DNA of 64,000 nucleotides. Origin: an uncultured bacterium. GTDB taxonomy: Bacteria > Bacteroidota > Bacteroidia > Chitinophagales > Chitinophagaceae. The stretch is from contig CAIKEH010000043.1 in NCBI GenBank assembly GCA_903826405.1, forward strand, positions 1-64,000, written 5' to 3'. The position numbers and the translations under genes are program-made. Below the pieces are notes generated by a model. The model was not told where the DNA came from, did no database searches, and saw only the letters and a program-made list of their open reading frames with translations. Shown here in pieces: positions 35,886 to 45,062 of this stretch (positions are counted from its first letter, which is position 1; each line of letters opens with the position of its first letter).

Positions 35886-36080
35886 TCATGGACCTTCACC
35901 TGGAGGAGGCACTTCAAAGGGAGGTTCCTCGAAAGGCTCCTCCTCAGGGACAATGGGCTCTTCTTCTTCAGGTATGATTGGAAGTTCCGGAAAAAGACCG
36001 GGTTTGACATCAGGATCCTTTGGCATTACCGGTATCTCCTCGGGGCGCTTCGGTAGTTTGGGATTCAACATATTATTCAT
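35886..36080 (-). CDS. Proline- and glutamate-rich small protein, 64 aa
   Basis: The 64-residue product is dominated by Pro and Glu, with repeating PxxPEEE-like steps (PELPIIPEEEEPIVPEEEPF) and no hydrophobic segment; it must be extended and acidic. It could be a periplasmic spacer or disordered peptide, but lacks a signal sequence. A plus-strand frame over the same bases is serine/glycine-rich and less plausible. No function is known. Confidence 0.55.
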   Translation of the reverse strand: MNNMLNPKLPKRPEEIPVMPKDPDVKPGLFPELPIIPEEEEPIVPEEEPFEEPPFEVPPPGEGP

Positions 36081-36418
36081 TTTAATTTATCCACTTGACA
36101 GATATTCCTTGTTGAGATCTGGATGGCCATCGGAACCCTCATTTTGAATGCAACAACCAACTATGCGGAGTAAACAATCGTTCCCGGTCTGCATGGGTTG
36201 GCACTCCCTTTTTGAGACAATCAGGGTAAGATCAATATGCCCGTTATACTTATTCTGCCTAAGGCCAGATCAATATGATTCGAATGACATTTGCGCAAAC
36301 TGCACGGAAGGTAATCACCCATAACGACAGGATGTATGAGTACGAAACACGGTATGGATGACAACGATCATTGAGAATGCCCCATGTGAGTGCGTATTTT
36401 AACGCAAATCCATCCTTT
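36081..36418. other. Intergenic region, no gene recognised
   Basis: About 340 bases between the proline-rich small gene and the alpha/beta hydrolase gene. It must hold the hydrolase promoter, but neither a complete TAnnTTTG element nor a hairpin terminator was found. A TGGCAC at 36199-36204 has no correctly spaced GC partner for sigma-54. Confidence 0.6.
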
Positions 36419-37090
36419 ATGAGCTATATCGTCGATCTGGAAGTGGAGATCCCCGTTGGAAATATTTTCCTGACCGGAGACTTGATAGTTCCGGAAAATG
36501 CGAAGGGCTTGGTTATCTTCTCCCACGGGAGTGGAAGTAGCCGAAAGAGCATCCGGAATCGGGCCGTGGCTTCTTTCCTGCATCTGCATGGATTGGGGAC
36601 CTTACTATTCGACTTGCTGACTTCGGGTGAGGACATTCATTTTTTCAACAGGTTCAACATCTCCTTACTCACAGACCGGTTGATCAAAGTCACACATTGG
36701 TTGGAACATTTGGATCTGGCTCAAAATCTACCTCTCGGATATTTTGGTGCCAGCACCGGTGCAGCATCGGCACTTTCAGCAGCGTCCAGGCTGCGGCAGA
36801 TATCCGCAGTGGTCAGCCGGGGAGGCCGACCGGATCTGGCCTTTGAAGACCTCCCATATGTAAAAGCACCGACACTGCTCATTGTAGGCGGATTGGATCA
36901 TGAAGTGCTTAATTTGAATCAGGATTCACTGTATATGCTGGGTGGTCCTAAAAAACTTGAAGTCATTGAAGGAGCCGGTCACCTTTTCGAGGAAGAGGGC
37001 AAAATGGATATGGTTGCAGAACTGGCTGCACAATGGTTCAGTTTCCACCTATTGAATCCGAACGCGAAAAGAAAATTGAAAGTCGCATGA
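36419..37090 (+). CDS. Alpha/beta hydrolase (dienelactone hydrolase-like)
   Basis: The 223-residue hydrolase has the strand-turn VIFSHGSGSS (oxyanion side), nucleophile elbow GASTG with the catalytic Ser, acid in VGGLDHEV and His in GAGHLFEE. The ATG at 36419 (MSYIVDLEVEIP) is preferred to upstream starts at 36371 or 36377 because it begins the first beta strand. It overlaps the phosphoribosyltransferase gene by ATGA. The two domains are often neighbours or fused in other bacteria, suggesting a shared but uncharacterised pathway. Confidence 0.87.
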   Translation: MSYIVDLEVEIPVGNIFLTGDLIVPENAKGLVIFSHGSGSSRKSIRNRAVASFLHLHGLGTLLFDLLTSGEDIHFFNRFNISLLTDRLIKVTHWLEHLDLAQNLPLGYFGASTGAASALSAASRLRQISAVVSRGGRPDLAFEDLPYVKAPTLLIVGGLDHEVLNLNQDSLYMLGGPKKLEVIEGAGHLFEEEGKMDMVAELAAQWFSFHLLNPNAKRKLKVA

Positions 37091-37737
37091 ACTTGTTCGC
37101 CAATCGGATAGAGGCAGGTATGGCACTAGCAGGGGCATTGAGGGAACACAAGCAGGGAAATGCGCTTGTTCTTGCCATACCCCGTGGCGGAGTTCCAGTA
37201 GCTTACATAGTGGCCAGGGAACTTGAGTTGCCTTTGGACATAATACTGACCAAGAAGATCGGACATCCCCGGAACAAAGAATATGCGATAGGTGCGATCG
37301 ATCTTAACGGTCGCTTCGTCGGCGAGCATTCTGATGTTTCAGAGACATATATAAAAAAAGAATCAGAACGGATACAAGAAAGATTGCTACACATGTATCA
37401 CGTTTACCGGGGAGATGCTCCCCCACTTCTGCTCAAGGGCAAGATCATTCTTCTGATAGACGACGGAGTGGCCACCGGGAACACCTTACTAGCGGCAGTG
37501 CGATCGCTCCGCAGGGATAATGTCGAAAAGATCATTATTGCCGTACCTGTCTCCTCACCAGGAGCATACAAAAGTCTTTCCGCTGAAGCGGATGATATGG
37601 TCTGCCTGCTCGTCCCCGACACTTTCCAAGGAGTGGGAGGCTTTTATGAGGATTTCAGTCAGGTGGAAGATCAAGACGTCATCCATTACCTTAACGAGAT
37701 CCATAGACTTCGGGGATCGGTGTTGAAAAAAGCATGA
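37087..37737 (+). CDS. Phosphoribosyltransferase domain protein
   Basis: The 216-residue type-I phosphoribosyltransferase has the PRPP-binding loop IILLIDDGVATGNTL and an N-terminal LAIPRGGVPVAYIVARELE segment. The start at 37087 overlaps the hydrolase stop, indicating translational coupling. Members of this branch are annotated as possible nucleotide-salvage enzymes but their base substrate is unknown. Confidence 0.88.
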   Translation: MNLFANRIEAGMALAGALREHKQGNALVLAIPRGGVPVAYIVARELELPLDIILTKKIGHPRNKEYAIGAIDLNGRFVGEHSDVSETYIKKESERIQERLLHMYHVYRGDAPPLLLKGKIILLIDDGVATGNTLLAAVRSLRRDNVEKIIIAVPVSSPGAYKSLSAEADDMVCLLVPDTFQGVGGFYEDFSQVEDQDVIHYLNEIHRLRGSVLKKA

Positions 37738-37866
37738 TGCCTTTTTGGAAATCGCAGCCAAAATTAATCTTGATTCGTGAGGAGCGATACAATCTTTCAT
37801 GATTGATCTAGGATGTCAACTATCTTCAGTCAACTTGAAATGGTACATTTGCTCAAATCAAATTAC

Positions 37867-38628
37867 ATGAGCACACCAAAAATAGTACTCGTTACCGGAG
37901 GCAGCCGGGGATTAGGGAAAGATATGGCCTTCAGCCTGGCGCGTAAAGGGTTCACCGTGATCATCACGTACAACAACAATGAGGAAATGGCTGTTGAAGC
38001 AGTCAAAACCATCCGGGAACAGGGTGGTATAGCTGAAGCCCTGAAACTCAACATGAGTGAATTTGGCACGCTGGATGATTTCTACGTCACCTTCAAAGAA
38101 CTTCTACATTCATCTTTTCAAACCACTCATTTCGACTTCTTGGTGAACAATGCTGGAATGGGCCGTACGGTACCTTTCCTTGAAGTGAATGAAGAACTGT
38201 TCAACGATTTCCTGAATGTGCATTTCAAGGGTGTTTATTTCCTTACACAAAAATTGGTGCCCATCATGAATCCTGGTGGAGGAATCATCAATATTTCAAC
38301 GGGAACGACCAGGTTCTCCAATCCAGGCTACTCCGTATATGCTTCGATGAAAGGTGCCATTGAAGTGTTTACGAAATACCTTTCAAAGGAGTTGGGATCA
38401 AGAGGTCTTCGCGCCAACGTGGTTGCTCCAGGTCCGGTTGAGACCGATTTCAACAATGCTTTCATACGCAGCAACCCGCAAATCAAAGCCAATTTAAGTA
38501 GTATGACCCCACTGGGTCGGGTTGGTTTTGCCGAAGATATCGGCGGGGTCGTGTCATTTCTGTGCAGTGATGACGCTCGATGGGTGAATGGGCAGCGCAT
38601 AGAAGTTAGTGGTGGCATCAACGTATGA
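37867..38628 (+). CDS. SDR family oxidoreductase
   Basis: The 253-residue short-chain dehydrogenase has the TGGSRGLG nucleotide-binding motif, NNAG, a catalytic Ser in NISTGT, YASMK carrying Tyr and Lys, and a terminal GQRIEVSGG as in FabG-like enzymes. The ATG at 37867 is preferred over 37813. The substrate cannot be told. Confidence 0.92.
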   Translation: MSTPKIVLVTGGSRGLGKDMAFSLARKGFTVIITYNNNEEMAVEAVKTIREQGGIAEALKLNMSEFGTLDDFYVTFKELLHSSFQTTHFDFLVNNAGMGRTVPFLEVNEELFNDFLNVHFKGVYFLTQKLVPIMNPGGGIINISTGTTRFSNPGYSVYASMKGAIEVFTKYLSKELGSRGLRANVVAPGPVETDFNNAFIRSNPQIKANLSSMTPLGRVGFAEDIGGVVSFLCSDDARWVNGQRIEVSGGINV

Positions 38629-38703
38629 ATTGATGCTTCGTGATGTAACAATCTCAATCAAGCCGTTAATGATATTTTACAAACCAACATTACCCGCAAC
38701 CAA

Positions 38704-39833
38704 TCAGAGATTCATTCCCGGATTATCGATCCCGCTGCTCAGGGAGTCCTGTTTGTGCGGTTTGGGAGCTCCATAATGGGACATGTCCAATTGCTTTATC
38801 TGCCTTAGAACTTCAACAGAATTATCGGCCAGATCCCGGCTGGCTTTTATGATGTATTCACTTTTCTTGAATTGAAGTACATTTTTGTCCATGTCTTCCG
38901 CCGTCCAACCACGGCTCCATCCCAGAAAACTGGAAGGTGGGAAAGTAAATCCGAGATCGGTAAAAAAACACATCATTTGACCGGCCACTTGTTGGATATT
39001 ATCCTGACCTCCTGTGATGATAAAAGAAGCAACCTTGTTCTTCACGAGTATCTTGTCGTGGATGGTGATCTGATTCTGTACCGTATTGAGTCTTTCTGCC
39101 ATTTTGTAATAAAGCGCTGAGGCCTCGCCCCAACGGATAGGTGTGGCCAACAAGACAATATCCGCCCAAAGTATCATATCTCTGTATACTTGGGTCACCC
39201 CATCATCAGGTTCCATCTCCGTTATACTGCATGGCCAATTGCAAGCCTGCATGTGCTATGAATAATAACCTTCACAATGCCTGAATTGCAGATCGCGAAG
39301 GCGAATCAATTTGGCACTAGCGCCATACTTTTCCACTGCATAATCCAACGATTTCCGGAGTGCATCTTCCGAAGTGGAGAATCGAGGAAGATCCTTATTC
39401 ATATGCGTTGCAGAAATACCGAGAATATTCAGGGAATCAGGAGTGGTCTGATTTCGCAAGTTGACGAGATCATCTAGCAATGGTGTTATGTGTGTGGCTT
39501 TTTTAGCTTTGACGATGGGGTCTTCACTAACGCAGATCTTATCGTCCCGAAGCACAACTTCATGCACTGATTGCTGATCAAAGTACCCGGGAGGTGCACT
39601 GCCGGTCTCGATATTATATTCCCATCCATGCCATGGGCAAGTCACATAAATCCCATCAAGTTTTTTCTCCACGCCCCCCAGCACTATCGGCCCACCTCGA
39701 TGAAGGCATGCATTACCGATGACCGTAAATTTCCCACATAATGGAATAAAGCGATTTTCCGGTTATTCACCTTGACCAACTTTGCACTTTCCGCGGGTAG
39801 TTGATCAATTTCGAGAACATTGATGAATCCCAT
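38704..39833 (-). pseudogene. Broken Rieske-flavodoxin (NADPH-dependent FMN reductase-like) fusion gene
   Basis: Three pieces line up on the minus strand. From ATG 39833 a frame encodes MGFINVLEIDQLPAES and KIALFHYVG, the start of a Rieske ferredoxin. Near 39729-39745 (GTGGGAAATTT) it must shift by one base to continue as KFTVIGNACLHRGGP and YVTCPWHGWEYN, which hold the Rieske CxH and CxxH motifs. This frame runs on into a flavodoxin-like reductase (LNILGISATHMNKDLPRFST) and stops at an in-frame TAG (39258-39256) inside CEGYYS. The same frame resumes as HMQACNWPCSITEMEPDDG and WADIVLLATPIRWGE to 38704. The gene therefore carries a frameshift and a nonsense codon, each in a conserved part. Sequencing error is the alternative, but two independent errors are less likely. 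Confidence 0.85.
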
Positions 39834-39879
39834 ACTTTAAATATTGAATGCTTATTTCACTGAACTAGAAACATCGTTA

Positions 39880-41793
39880 TCAATTTTTTGAGACCGCTAT
39901 ACCATCCATTGGATCCATCTGCATCAGTTCCCAGTTGTCCATCTTCACCCATTTGCCTTTTATGGAAACGGGCATGGCCACTTTATCCCGCAGAATGCCA
40001 TTGACTGCAACACCATCGTGACCGGTGAGAATAACGTAATGGTCAGCTCCTGATGAAACATAATGCAAGACAGGCATTATTCCTCCACTGATACAACGTG
40101 CCGCGCAACTCAAATGAGTTTTACCCTGGCCTGGGTTCATCGCTCCAAAATAGCATTTCGGGTCAATGATCTCTCCAAAAAGAAGTGTGTCCCGAAATGT
40201 CGAGTTGATCACCTCATCGACCATGGGATAGGGTTCGGGTATGGGGGAAAACTCAAGAAGTCCATCTTCACCGATCTCCATGAGTGGGAAAGACCTGGTG
40301 CCTATAAGGCATTGGCTGCAGGGGCGATCGCAATCAGCGGGTGAATATCCACAATCTACATAACGTTGGCTCAGGTAGCCTTTCAACCTGACATACATGT
40401 GTCGAGCTTTCCCACTGGTGATTTCGTATTTGTTGACCTTAGCAAGAGCTCCAAATTTCAGAGCATCCACCAAAAGGACATCTTTGTACATCGGATTCCC
40501 CTGCATATCCTTTCCTTCCATGATGCGGATCATGGGGACAGGAGTAGAAAGTAACCAGCCTTCTATCTGCCGTTTGGTGCCATAATCCAATACATAAGGT
40601 GAAGGGTGTTGTTGAAATGCCGGTATGAGCAGTCCGATCACGATCATGCAGCCCGCAATGGCTATGGCGAATTTTTGGGATGTTGACGAGAATTTAAAAC
40701 TTCGGGCCGAGTCCCAGCCGATAAAATATTTGTCTTTCGGATAATTCAAATTCACATCATTATAGATCTGTAAAGGTTCAACATGAGTTCCTTCCGGGAG
40801 AGGTATTGGATCAATGAAAACCAGATCTTTCTCTTGCTTGAGCCTATAGGTATGCAACTTCTCTTGGAATGGAGGGGGGGAGCACCCATCTTCAGGATGG
40901 TACTGAAAGCCATGCCAGGGACAAACGATGCAGCCATCAACTATCTTTCCTTCTCCCAAAGGACCCATCTGGTGCTTGCAAACATTATGTACCGCACTCA
41001 ATCTTCCCTCATTATTGAAAATTGCGATCCGCTGATCATCAACCCGCAGAATCTTTGCTTGAGAAGCAATGAATTCATCCCTCCTGCCAGCAAGCACCCA
41101 GTTTTTTGGATCTGCATGGATTCGGGTACGTTCAGCGCGCTTCTCTTTCAGAAATGCCAAGATGTGGATCGTACTTACCATGGAAGCCCCGATCAAAAGC
41201 AGAATGGCAAAAAGTGGATTTTTTTCTGACTGCAAGGAACCAAGAGATACATGTGCAATCAAAAGAACATATGCCCCGTAAACCATCATGTGTAGTCCTT
41301 TCCAAATTCGTGTACCGAATATGTTCAACCAGAAATCATGGCTAGTCAAAGCCATCAACATCAGAATGACAAGGGCAAAGAAACCCAATGTCTGAAAAGG
41401 AAAGAATGACAATGAGCCATAATGTTTATTACTCGTGAACAGTGAAACAAAAGGGTTCAGGTCTCCACCGCCATGGAACCAAAAGAGGCTCAACATTCCG
41501 TGTATCGAACCCATCAAGAACATGGTGACGCCGAGATGTCTCCTGTTATATAACAATGGAAGGAAGCACACAGACAATCTAGCCGCTGGGCCGATCAGAA
41601 GGATAACATGGAGAAGTATGAGTGCAAGTGTCCCGAAAGCCCGTATCAACACCGTCATCATGTTGGCAATGGGATGGATTGCCATATTAACCAAGGTGAA
41701 TAAGGAAAGATATACCAAGCAGGTGGCAATTACGAACACATCATATTTCTTTTTGTAGGTATTCCAAGAAATGGCAACAAATCCGAAACTCAT
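39880..41793 (-). CDS. Ferric-reductase-like/Rieske membrane protein with Cys-rich tail
   Basis: The 637-residue protein has about six N-terminal helices (residues 20-210) with histidines placed as haem ligands in ferric reductase/MsrQ-like domains (His98, His168, His181). A Rieske [2Fe-2S] domain follows (Cys272-X-His274 and Cys291-X2-His294 in CPWHGF). A further helix lies at about 375-393, and a C-terminal region of about 240 residues carries conserved-looking cysteines (CGYSPADCDRPCSQC; KCYFGAMNPGQGKTHLSCAARC). The domain order implies electron transfer across the inner membrane from haem to Rieske centre to a periplasmic or cytoplasmic redox site. The partner is unknown. It lies between the broken Rieske gene and a small membrane protein gene 13 nt upstream, probably in one operon. 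Confidence 0.8.
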   Translation of the reverse strand: MSFGFVAISWNTYKKKYDVFVIATCLVYLSLFTLVNMAIHPIANMMTVLIRAFGTLALILLHVILLIGPAARLSVCFLPLLYNRRHLGVTMFLMGSIHGMLSLFWFHGGGDLNPFVSLFTSNKHYGSLSFFPFQTLGFFALVILMLMALTSHDFWLNIFGTRIWKGLHMMVYGAYVLLIAHVSLGSLQSEKNPLFAILLLIGASMVSTIHILAFLKEKRAERTRIHADPKNWVLAGRRDEFIASQAKILRVDDQRIAIFNNEGRLSAVHNVCKHQMGPLGEGKIVDGCIVCPWHGFQYHPEDGCSPPPFQEKLHTYRLKQEKDLVFIDPIPLPEGTHVEPLQIYNDVNLNYPKDKYFIGWDSARSFKFSSTSQKFAIAIAGCMIVIGLLIPAFQQHPSPYVLDYGTKRQIEGWLLSTPVPMIRIMEGKDMQGNPMYKDVLLVDALKFGALAKVNKYEITSGKARHMYVRLKGYLSQRYVDCGYSPADCDRPCSQCLIGTRSFPLMEIGEDGLLEFSPIPEPYPMVDEVINSTFRDTLLFGEIIDPKCYFGAMNPGQGKTHLSCAARCISGGIMPVLHYVSSGADHYVILTGHDGVAVNGILRDKVAMPVSIKGKWVKMDNWELMQMDPMDGIAVSKN

Positions 41794-41806
41794 GCGAAAA
41801 AGTTGA

Positions 41807-42136
41807 TCAGGGTCTTTTTAAAAGCGAAAAGAAAATAATCAAAAAGATGATGATCGGCAATATGACCCACGTCAATGCATGACCACTGCGCAAAAGCACT
41901 TCGTAAGTACGGAGTTGTTCTTCGGATTTTCCCACTGACAGTCGAGAAGATCGAGCTGGAATCATCCGTTTCCAGAACAAATAGGGCCATGAGATTGCCA
42001 GACAGGGAAAGATCAGCAGTCGAAAAGGTATGCCCGAATTCCGTGCAGGCGTCTTTTTGAAGCCAATCAGCATAAACCAGAAACCATAGATCATTCCGAT
42101 GATTATGTACGAATTGAACATATAGAATGCGACCAT
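41807..42136 (-). CDS. Small membrane protein, 109 aa
   Basis: The 109-residue protein has three hydrophobic segments (about 5-25, 40-55, 85-107) and a short charged loop (RSSRLSVGKSEEQLRTYE). It heads the Rieske/ferric-reductase operon by 13 nt and may be an accessory subunit; this is inference. No family is recognised. Confidence 0.65.
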   Translation of the reverse strand: MVAFYMFNSYIIIGMIYGFWFMLIGFKKTPARNSGIPFRLLIFPCLAISWPYLFWKRMIPARSSRLSVGKSEEQLRTYEVLLRSGHALTWVILPIIIFLIIFFSLLKRP

Positions 42137-42421
42137 TACTCTATCGTTTTTGACCGTCTTTCACAAAGAGATCATTTACACTATATATTACAAATTAATT
42201 ATTTTTCCCCATACATGTCCAGCAGTGGTCAATCAAACACCGTATCCATTCACCTTAATTTGGCATGAAAAGTATAATATTTGGAGTCGCCTATAAAAGT
42301 CAAAAAATAGATCAGAGTTCCTGAAATTCTTCAGGCCAAATTTAACATTCCGACCACTTCATCTTATGGAAAACTCGCCTTATCCTGCCATTATCATATG
42401 CAGACCGATCTTCAATGATCA

Positions 42422-42985
42422 TCAAGCCCTCATGCGAAGGATCCTGGACTGGATTATAGTAGCAAATATTTGTATGGTTCCCATTACTATGAATAGGATA
42501 TTGAAGGAACCATAATGTGCAATCATGCCTCCAAAGAAAATGGCAAGGCCAGTGACAATCTGGGATTGACCGCTTGACAACCCCCACGCGTAGGTATCGT
42601 GTTCCGCATTGACATTCTTGGCGTAAAGTGAATCCCAGGCTGGTGTACCTATCGCCTCCGCAACACCCAGACCAGCCTGTACGAAAAAAAGCTGCCAGGA
42701 ATTATGTACGAATAGATAGCAGAAGGTGAGTAGGGCATTCAGGCCGTATCCCATGACCATAACCTTGGCCTGATAAGGTTTCCCGTTTATGAGTTTGCCC
42801 ACTACTATGTAACAAACACCCGTAACCATCAAATACGCTGCCCACGCCCAAGTGATATCCAGTATGTCGCCGCCCACTTTCTCAGAAAAAATGGCGAATA
42901 AAGGACCAAGCATACCTTCTCCGAAAAACCAAAGGTTGGCACCGAGCAGTAGGATCCGGGTCGTTTTGGAGAGTTGAAGTGCCAT
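42422..42985 (-). CDS. Half-size MFS transporter, 187 aa
   Basis: The 187-residue protein has six transmembrane helices with the major facilitator pattern, including VGKLINGKPY in the helix 2-3 loop. It ends after the sixth helix with SRILRMRA, about half the normal MFS length. The stop is clean, and no second half is visible downstream in any frame. Either it is a naturally small MFS that works as a dimer or a truncated gene. It is on the same strand as, but 285 nt upstream of, the redox operon. Confidence 0.75.
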   Translation of the reverse strand: MALQLSKTTRILLLGANLWFFGEGMLGPLFAIFSEKVGGDILDITWAWAAYLMVTGVCYIVVGKLINGKPYQAKVMVMGYGLNALLTFCYLFVHNSWQLFFVQAGLGVAEAIGTPAWDSLYAKNVNAEHDTYAWGLSSGQSQIVTGLAIFFGGMIAHYGSFNILFIVMGTIQIFATIIQSRILRMRA

Positions 42986-43757
42986 GAAGTATTGGGGAAG
43001 GTAAATGTAAGGGATCGGGGGATGCCTACACTAGTGTTGAATTAAGACTCAGTTAATGCTTCGTTAATGTAAACTGTCATCCAAAAATACAGCAGGTCCG
43101 CGTCCGAGGTCATGAAATCCGGAATTTAACCCACCAGATTGAATAATGAAGCCTTCAAATCAGATCGCTGGTCAATTAGTTCGATCTGTTCATTTGGGGT
43201 CGAAATAGGTCAAGGGGCAAGAAAAATGCAACGGGAGTAAAGCAGCGGCCGGAATCGCCGCTAAACGGGGGCCCAGATCTTATCTGCCAGTTTCATTCAT
43301 GGATGAAAGGAGAAAAGCGCAGCTTCCCACTAAAATTATGGAAGGACTTTAGCTTGAAGGATGGTGATGCTGATTTGGCTACTATTTTTATGGTTTCAGC
43401 TTTCGCTACATCTGAATTTATCGGCTTATTTCCAGATCCAAAATTCCAACTTTCCCGATGACTAATACTCCGTTCGAATTCAGTGTAACTTGAACTGTCA
43501 CTCAACCTATCAGCAAGTTGAGCAGGCGATTAGTTCTGATTTCATTGACATGCTCTTTCAAGATCGGCTTAAAATAAGCTGGCCCCCAAAATAGAGCATC
43601 GATCAAAATGGGTATATATAGAGCGGTAAAATAAGATCGGAAAAATTAAGAACTTTACCGGGAACATAATTTTACCTTGAACCTGTTAAACCGGAACGAT
43701 CGAATAGATTCATGGAAAGTATACTCTGGTTGAATACGGATTAAAAAATCATCAAAC
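42986..43757. other. Large gene-poor gap, possibly decayed
   Basis: About 770 bases with no credible gene. Around 43201-43450 two plus-strand frames look faintly coding (for example a stretch reading LKLWKDFSLKDGDADLATIF, closed by stops) but no family could be named and neither frame has an intact start. A short inverted repeat, AGCGGC with GCCGCT, lies at 43244-43262 with no T-run. The right end must hold the promoter of the DUF2165 gene. Confidence 0.5.
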
Positions 43758-44240
43758 ATGAACAGGGCCATAAAAATTTGCCTTTCCGGATTGGTTGTTC
43801 TTTATCTTTTCATAGTATGCTTCAATAATATATTTGACTATGGTGCAAATTTCCAGTTCGTGACCCATGTGACTTCCATGGACGAAATCTTCTCCAGGCA
43901 GAAAAATGGGTGGCGCGCGCTGGAGAGTTCTTGGGTACACCATATGATATATGTAATCATTATCATTTTTGAATTGACTACACTGGTCATGATTGCTCTA
44001 GGAACAATAGGCATGCTGAAAGCTAGACGTTCAGATTTCACCACATTCAAACGTGCCGGGAGGTTTACAACTTATGGATTGACGATGGGTATCACTCTTT
44101 GGTTCGGAGCTTTCCTGACCATTGGAGGCGAATGGTTCCTCATGTGGCAGACTAAATCCTGGAATGCCCAGAACAATGCATTCATGTTGACCATGATTTT
44201 CCTGCTATTGCTCATTCATCATCAAACGGATGAGAAATGA
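43758..44240 (+). CDS. DUF2165-like integral membrane protein
   Basis: The 160-residue protein has four hydrophobic helices and the DUF2165 pattern: an N-terminal helix, NNIFDYGANFQFVTHVTSMD, SSWVHHMIYVIIIIFE, and a final GGEWFLMWQTKSWNAQNNAF. Function unknown. The last four bases overlap the next gene (ATGA), so the two are translationally coupled. Confidence 0.82.
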   Translation: MNRAIKICLSGLVVLYLFIVCFNNIFDYGANFQFVTHVTSMDEIFSRQKNGWRALESSWVHHMIYVIIIIFELTTLVMIALGTIGMLKARRSDFTTFKRAGRFTTYGLTMGITLWFGAFLTIGGEWFLMWQTKSWNAQNNAFMLTMIFLLLLIHHQTDEK

Positions 44241-44920
44241 ATCCAATCCATCAGTCATTCAGGATATTATTTTGTACCGTTACTTTATTGGCTTCCTGCA
44301 GATTTGCGTGTATATCCCAGATACAGGTCCGTGATGAGCCAAAACACAGACCAGTTATGGAGAATAAGTTTATCAGGATCCTCGACGTCTGGATAAAGGG
44401 GGGTGATAGTTGCAAATTTCACCTGCACAATACTCCATCCTTATTCGTTTATCTGAGTAGTGCCCGGGTACGTACTCAGGTGCAAGGAGAACAGCCGGTT
44501 GAACAGAAAGTGGAACCCGGACAAACATGGTATAATTCCTTTTCCGAAAAACCACTGGTTCACAGAGCATGGGTTCGCGATGTGACTTCATTACATGCGA
44601 TAGATATTGAACTTTTGGGTGAACTTCCATTTAGCCACTCCGAATATCTGACCGCCTCAGGATTGACACTCTTGCAGGATAGCACCAGGCACAGGACATA
44701 CCGATTTGAACTTCCGCCAGGTACGAGATTGCAACTACAAGCCAAGGAATATCCGGTGATCATCATACCCTATAAGGGGGATGGCGATATCAGTGACCAG
44801 GAAGGCCGATCTGATCTCTATCAAGGTCAGTTTCATTGGATGGATAAGCAGGGGTCGATGGAATTGAAGAACAAAGGAGAAGGGCGAATGGAGGGGTATG
44901 TTTACGAGATAAAGCAATGA
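44237..44920 (+). CDS. Exported cupin-like lipoprotein
   Basis: The 227-residue protein has a signal ending LLASC (Cys21 as lipid site) and a beta-rich body with cupin features (FHLHNTPSLFVYLSSARVRTQ; a second beta barrel near 150-190). The histidine set is incomplete, so metal binding is uncertain. It is coupled to the DUF2165 membrane protein upstream. Confidence 0.65.
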   Translation: MNPIHQSFRILFCTVTLLASCRFACISQIQVRDEPKHRPVMENKFIRILDVWIKGGDSCKFHLHNTPSLFVYLSSARVRTQVQGEQPVEQKVEPGQTWYNSFSEKPLVHRAWVRDVTSLHAIDIELLGELPFSHSEYLTASGLTLLQDSTRHRTYRFELPPGTRLQLQAKEYPVIIIPYKGDGDISDQEGRSDLYQGQFHWMDKQGSMELKNKGEGRMEGYVYEIKQ

Positions 44921-44927
44921 GGCGATT

Positions 44928-44972
44928 CCACCCTCCTCAAAACCACCCTCCAAGAGTCCACCCTCCAAGAGT
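44928..44972. repeat. 15-bp tandem repeats, left cluster
   Basis: Three consecutive 15-bp units are CCACCCTCCTCAAAA, CCACCCTCCAAGAGT and CCACCCTCCAAGAGT. They lie just after the stop of the cupin-like gene. Confidence 0.85.
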
Positions 44973-45062
44973 CCCGCCAATTTTGAACTAAAGTTGAAGG
45001 AATAAAGATCGCAATCCTGAGAAAAACACGAATTTCGATCACTGTTTACCTTGTTCTGGAGA

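Noticed and set aside
36199..36219. Possible sigma-54 promoter (TGGCAC then TTTTTG)
   Set aside because: The distance from the TGGCAC to the next TTG is two bases too long and the GC of the -12 element is missing, despite rpoN being in the window.
43293..43505. Minus-strand 70-codon frame in the long gap
   Set aside because: Serine-rich with no recognisable fold or family, weak codon pattern and no promoter; treated as noise in a gene-poor gap.
44735..44980. Minus-strand frame beginning with repeated LLEGG pentapeptides
   Set aside because: The pentapeptides are only the reverse reading of the 15-bp DNA repeats, and the rest lies antisense to the cupin-like gene.
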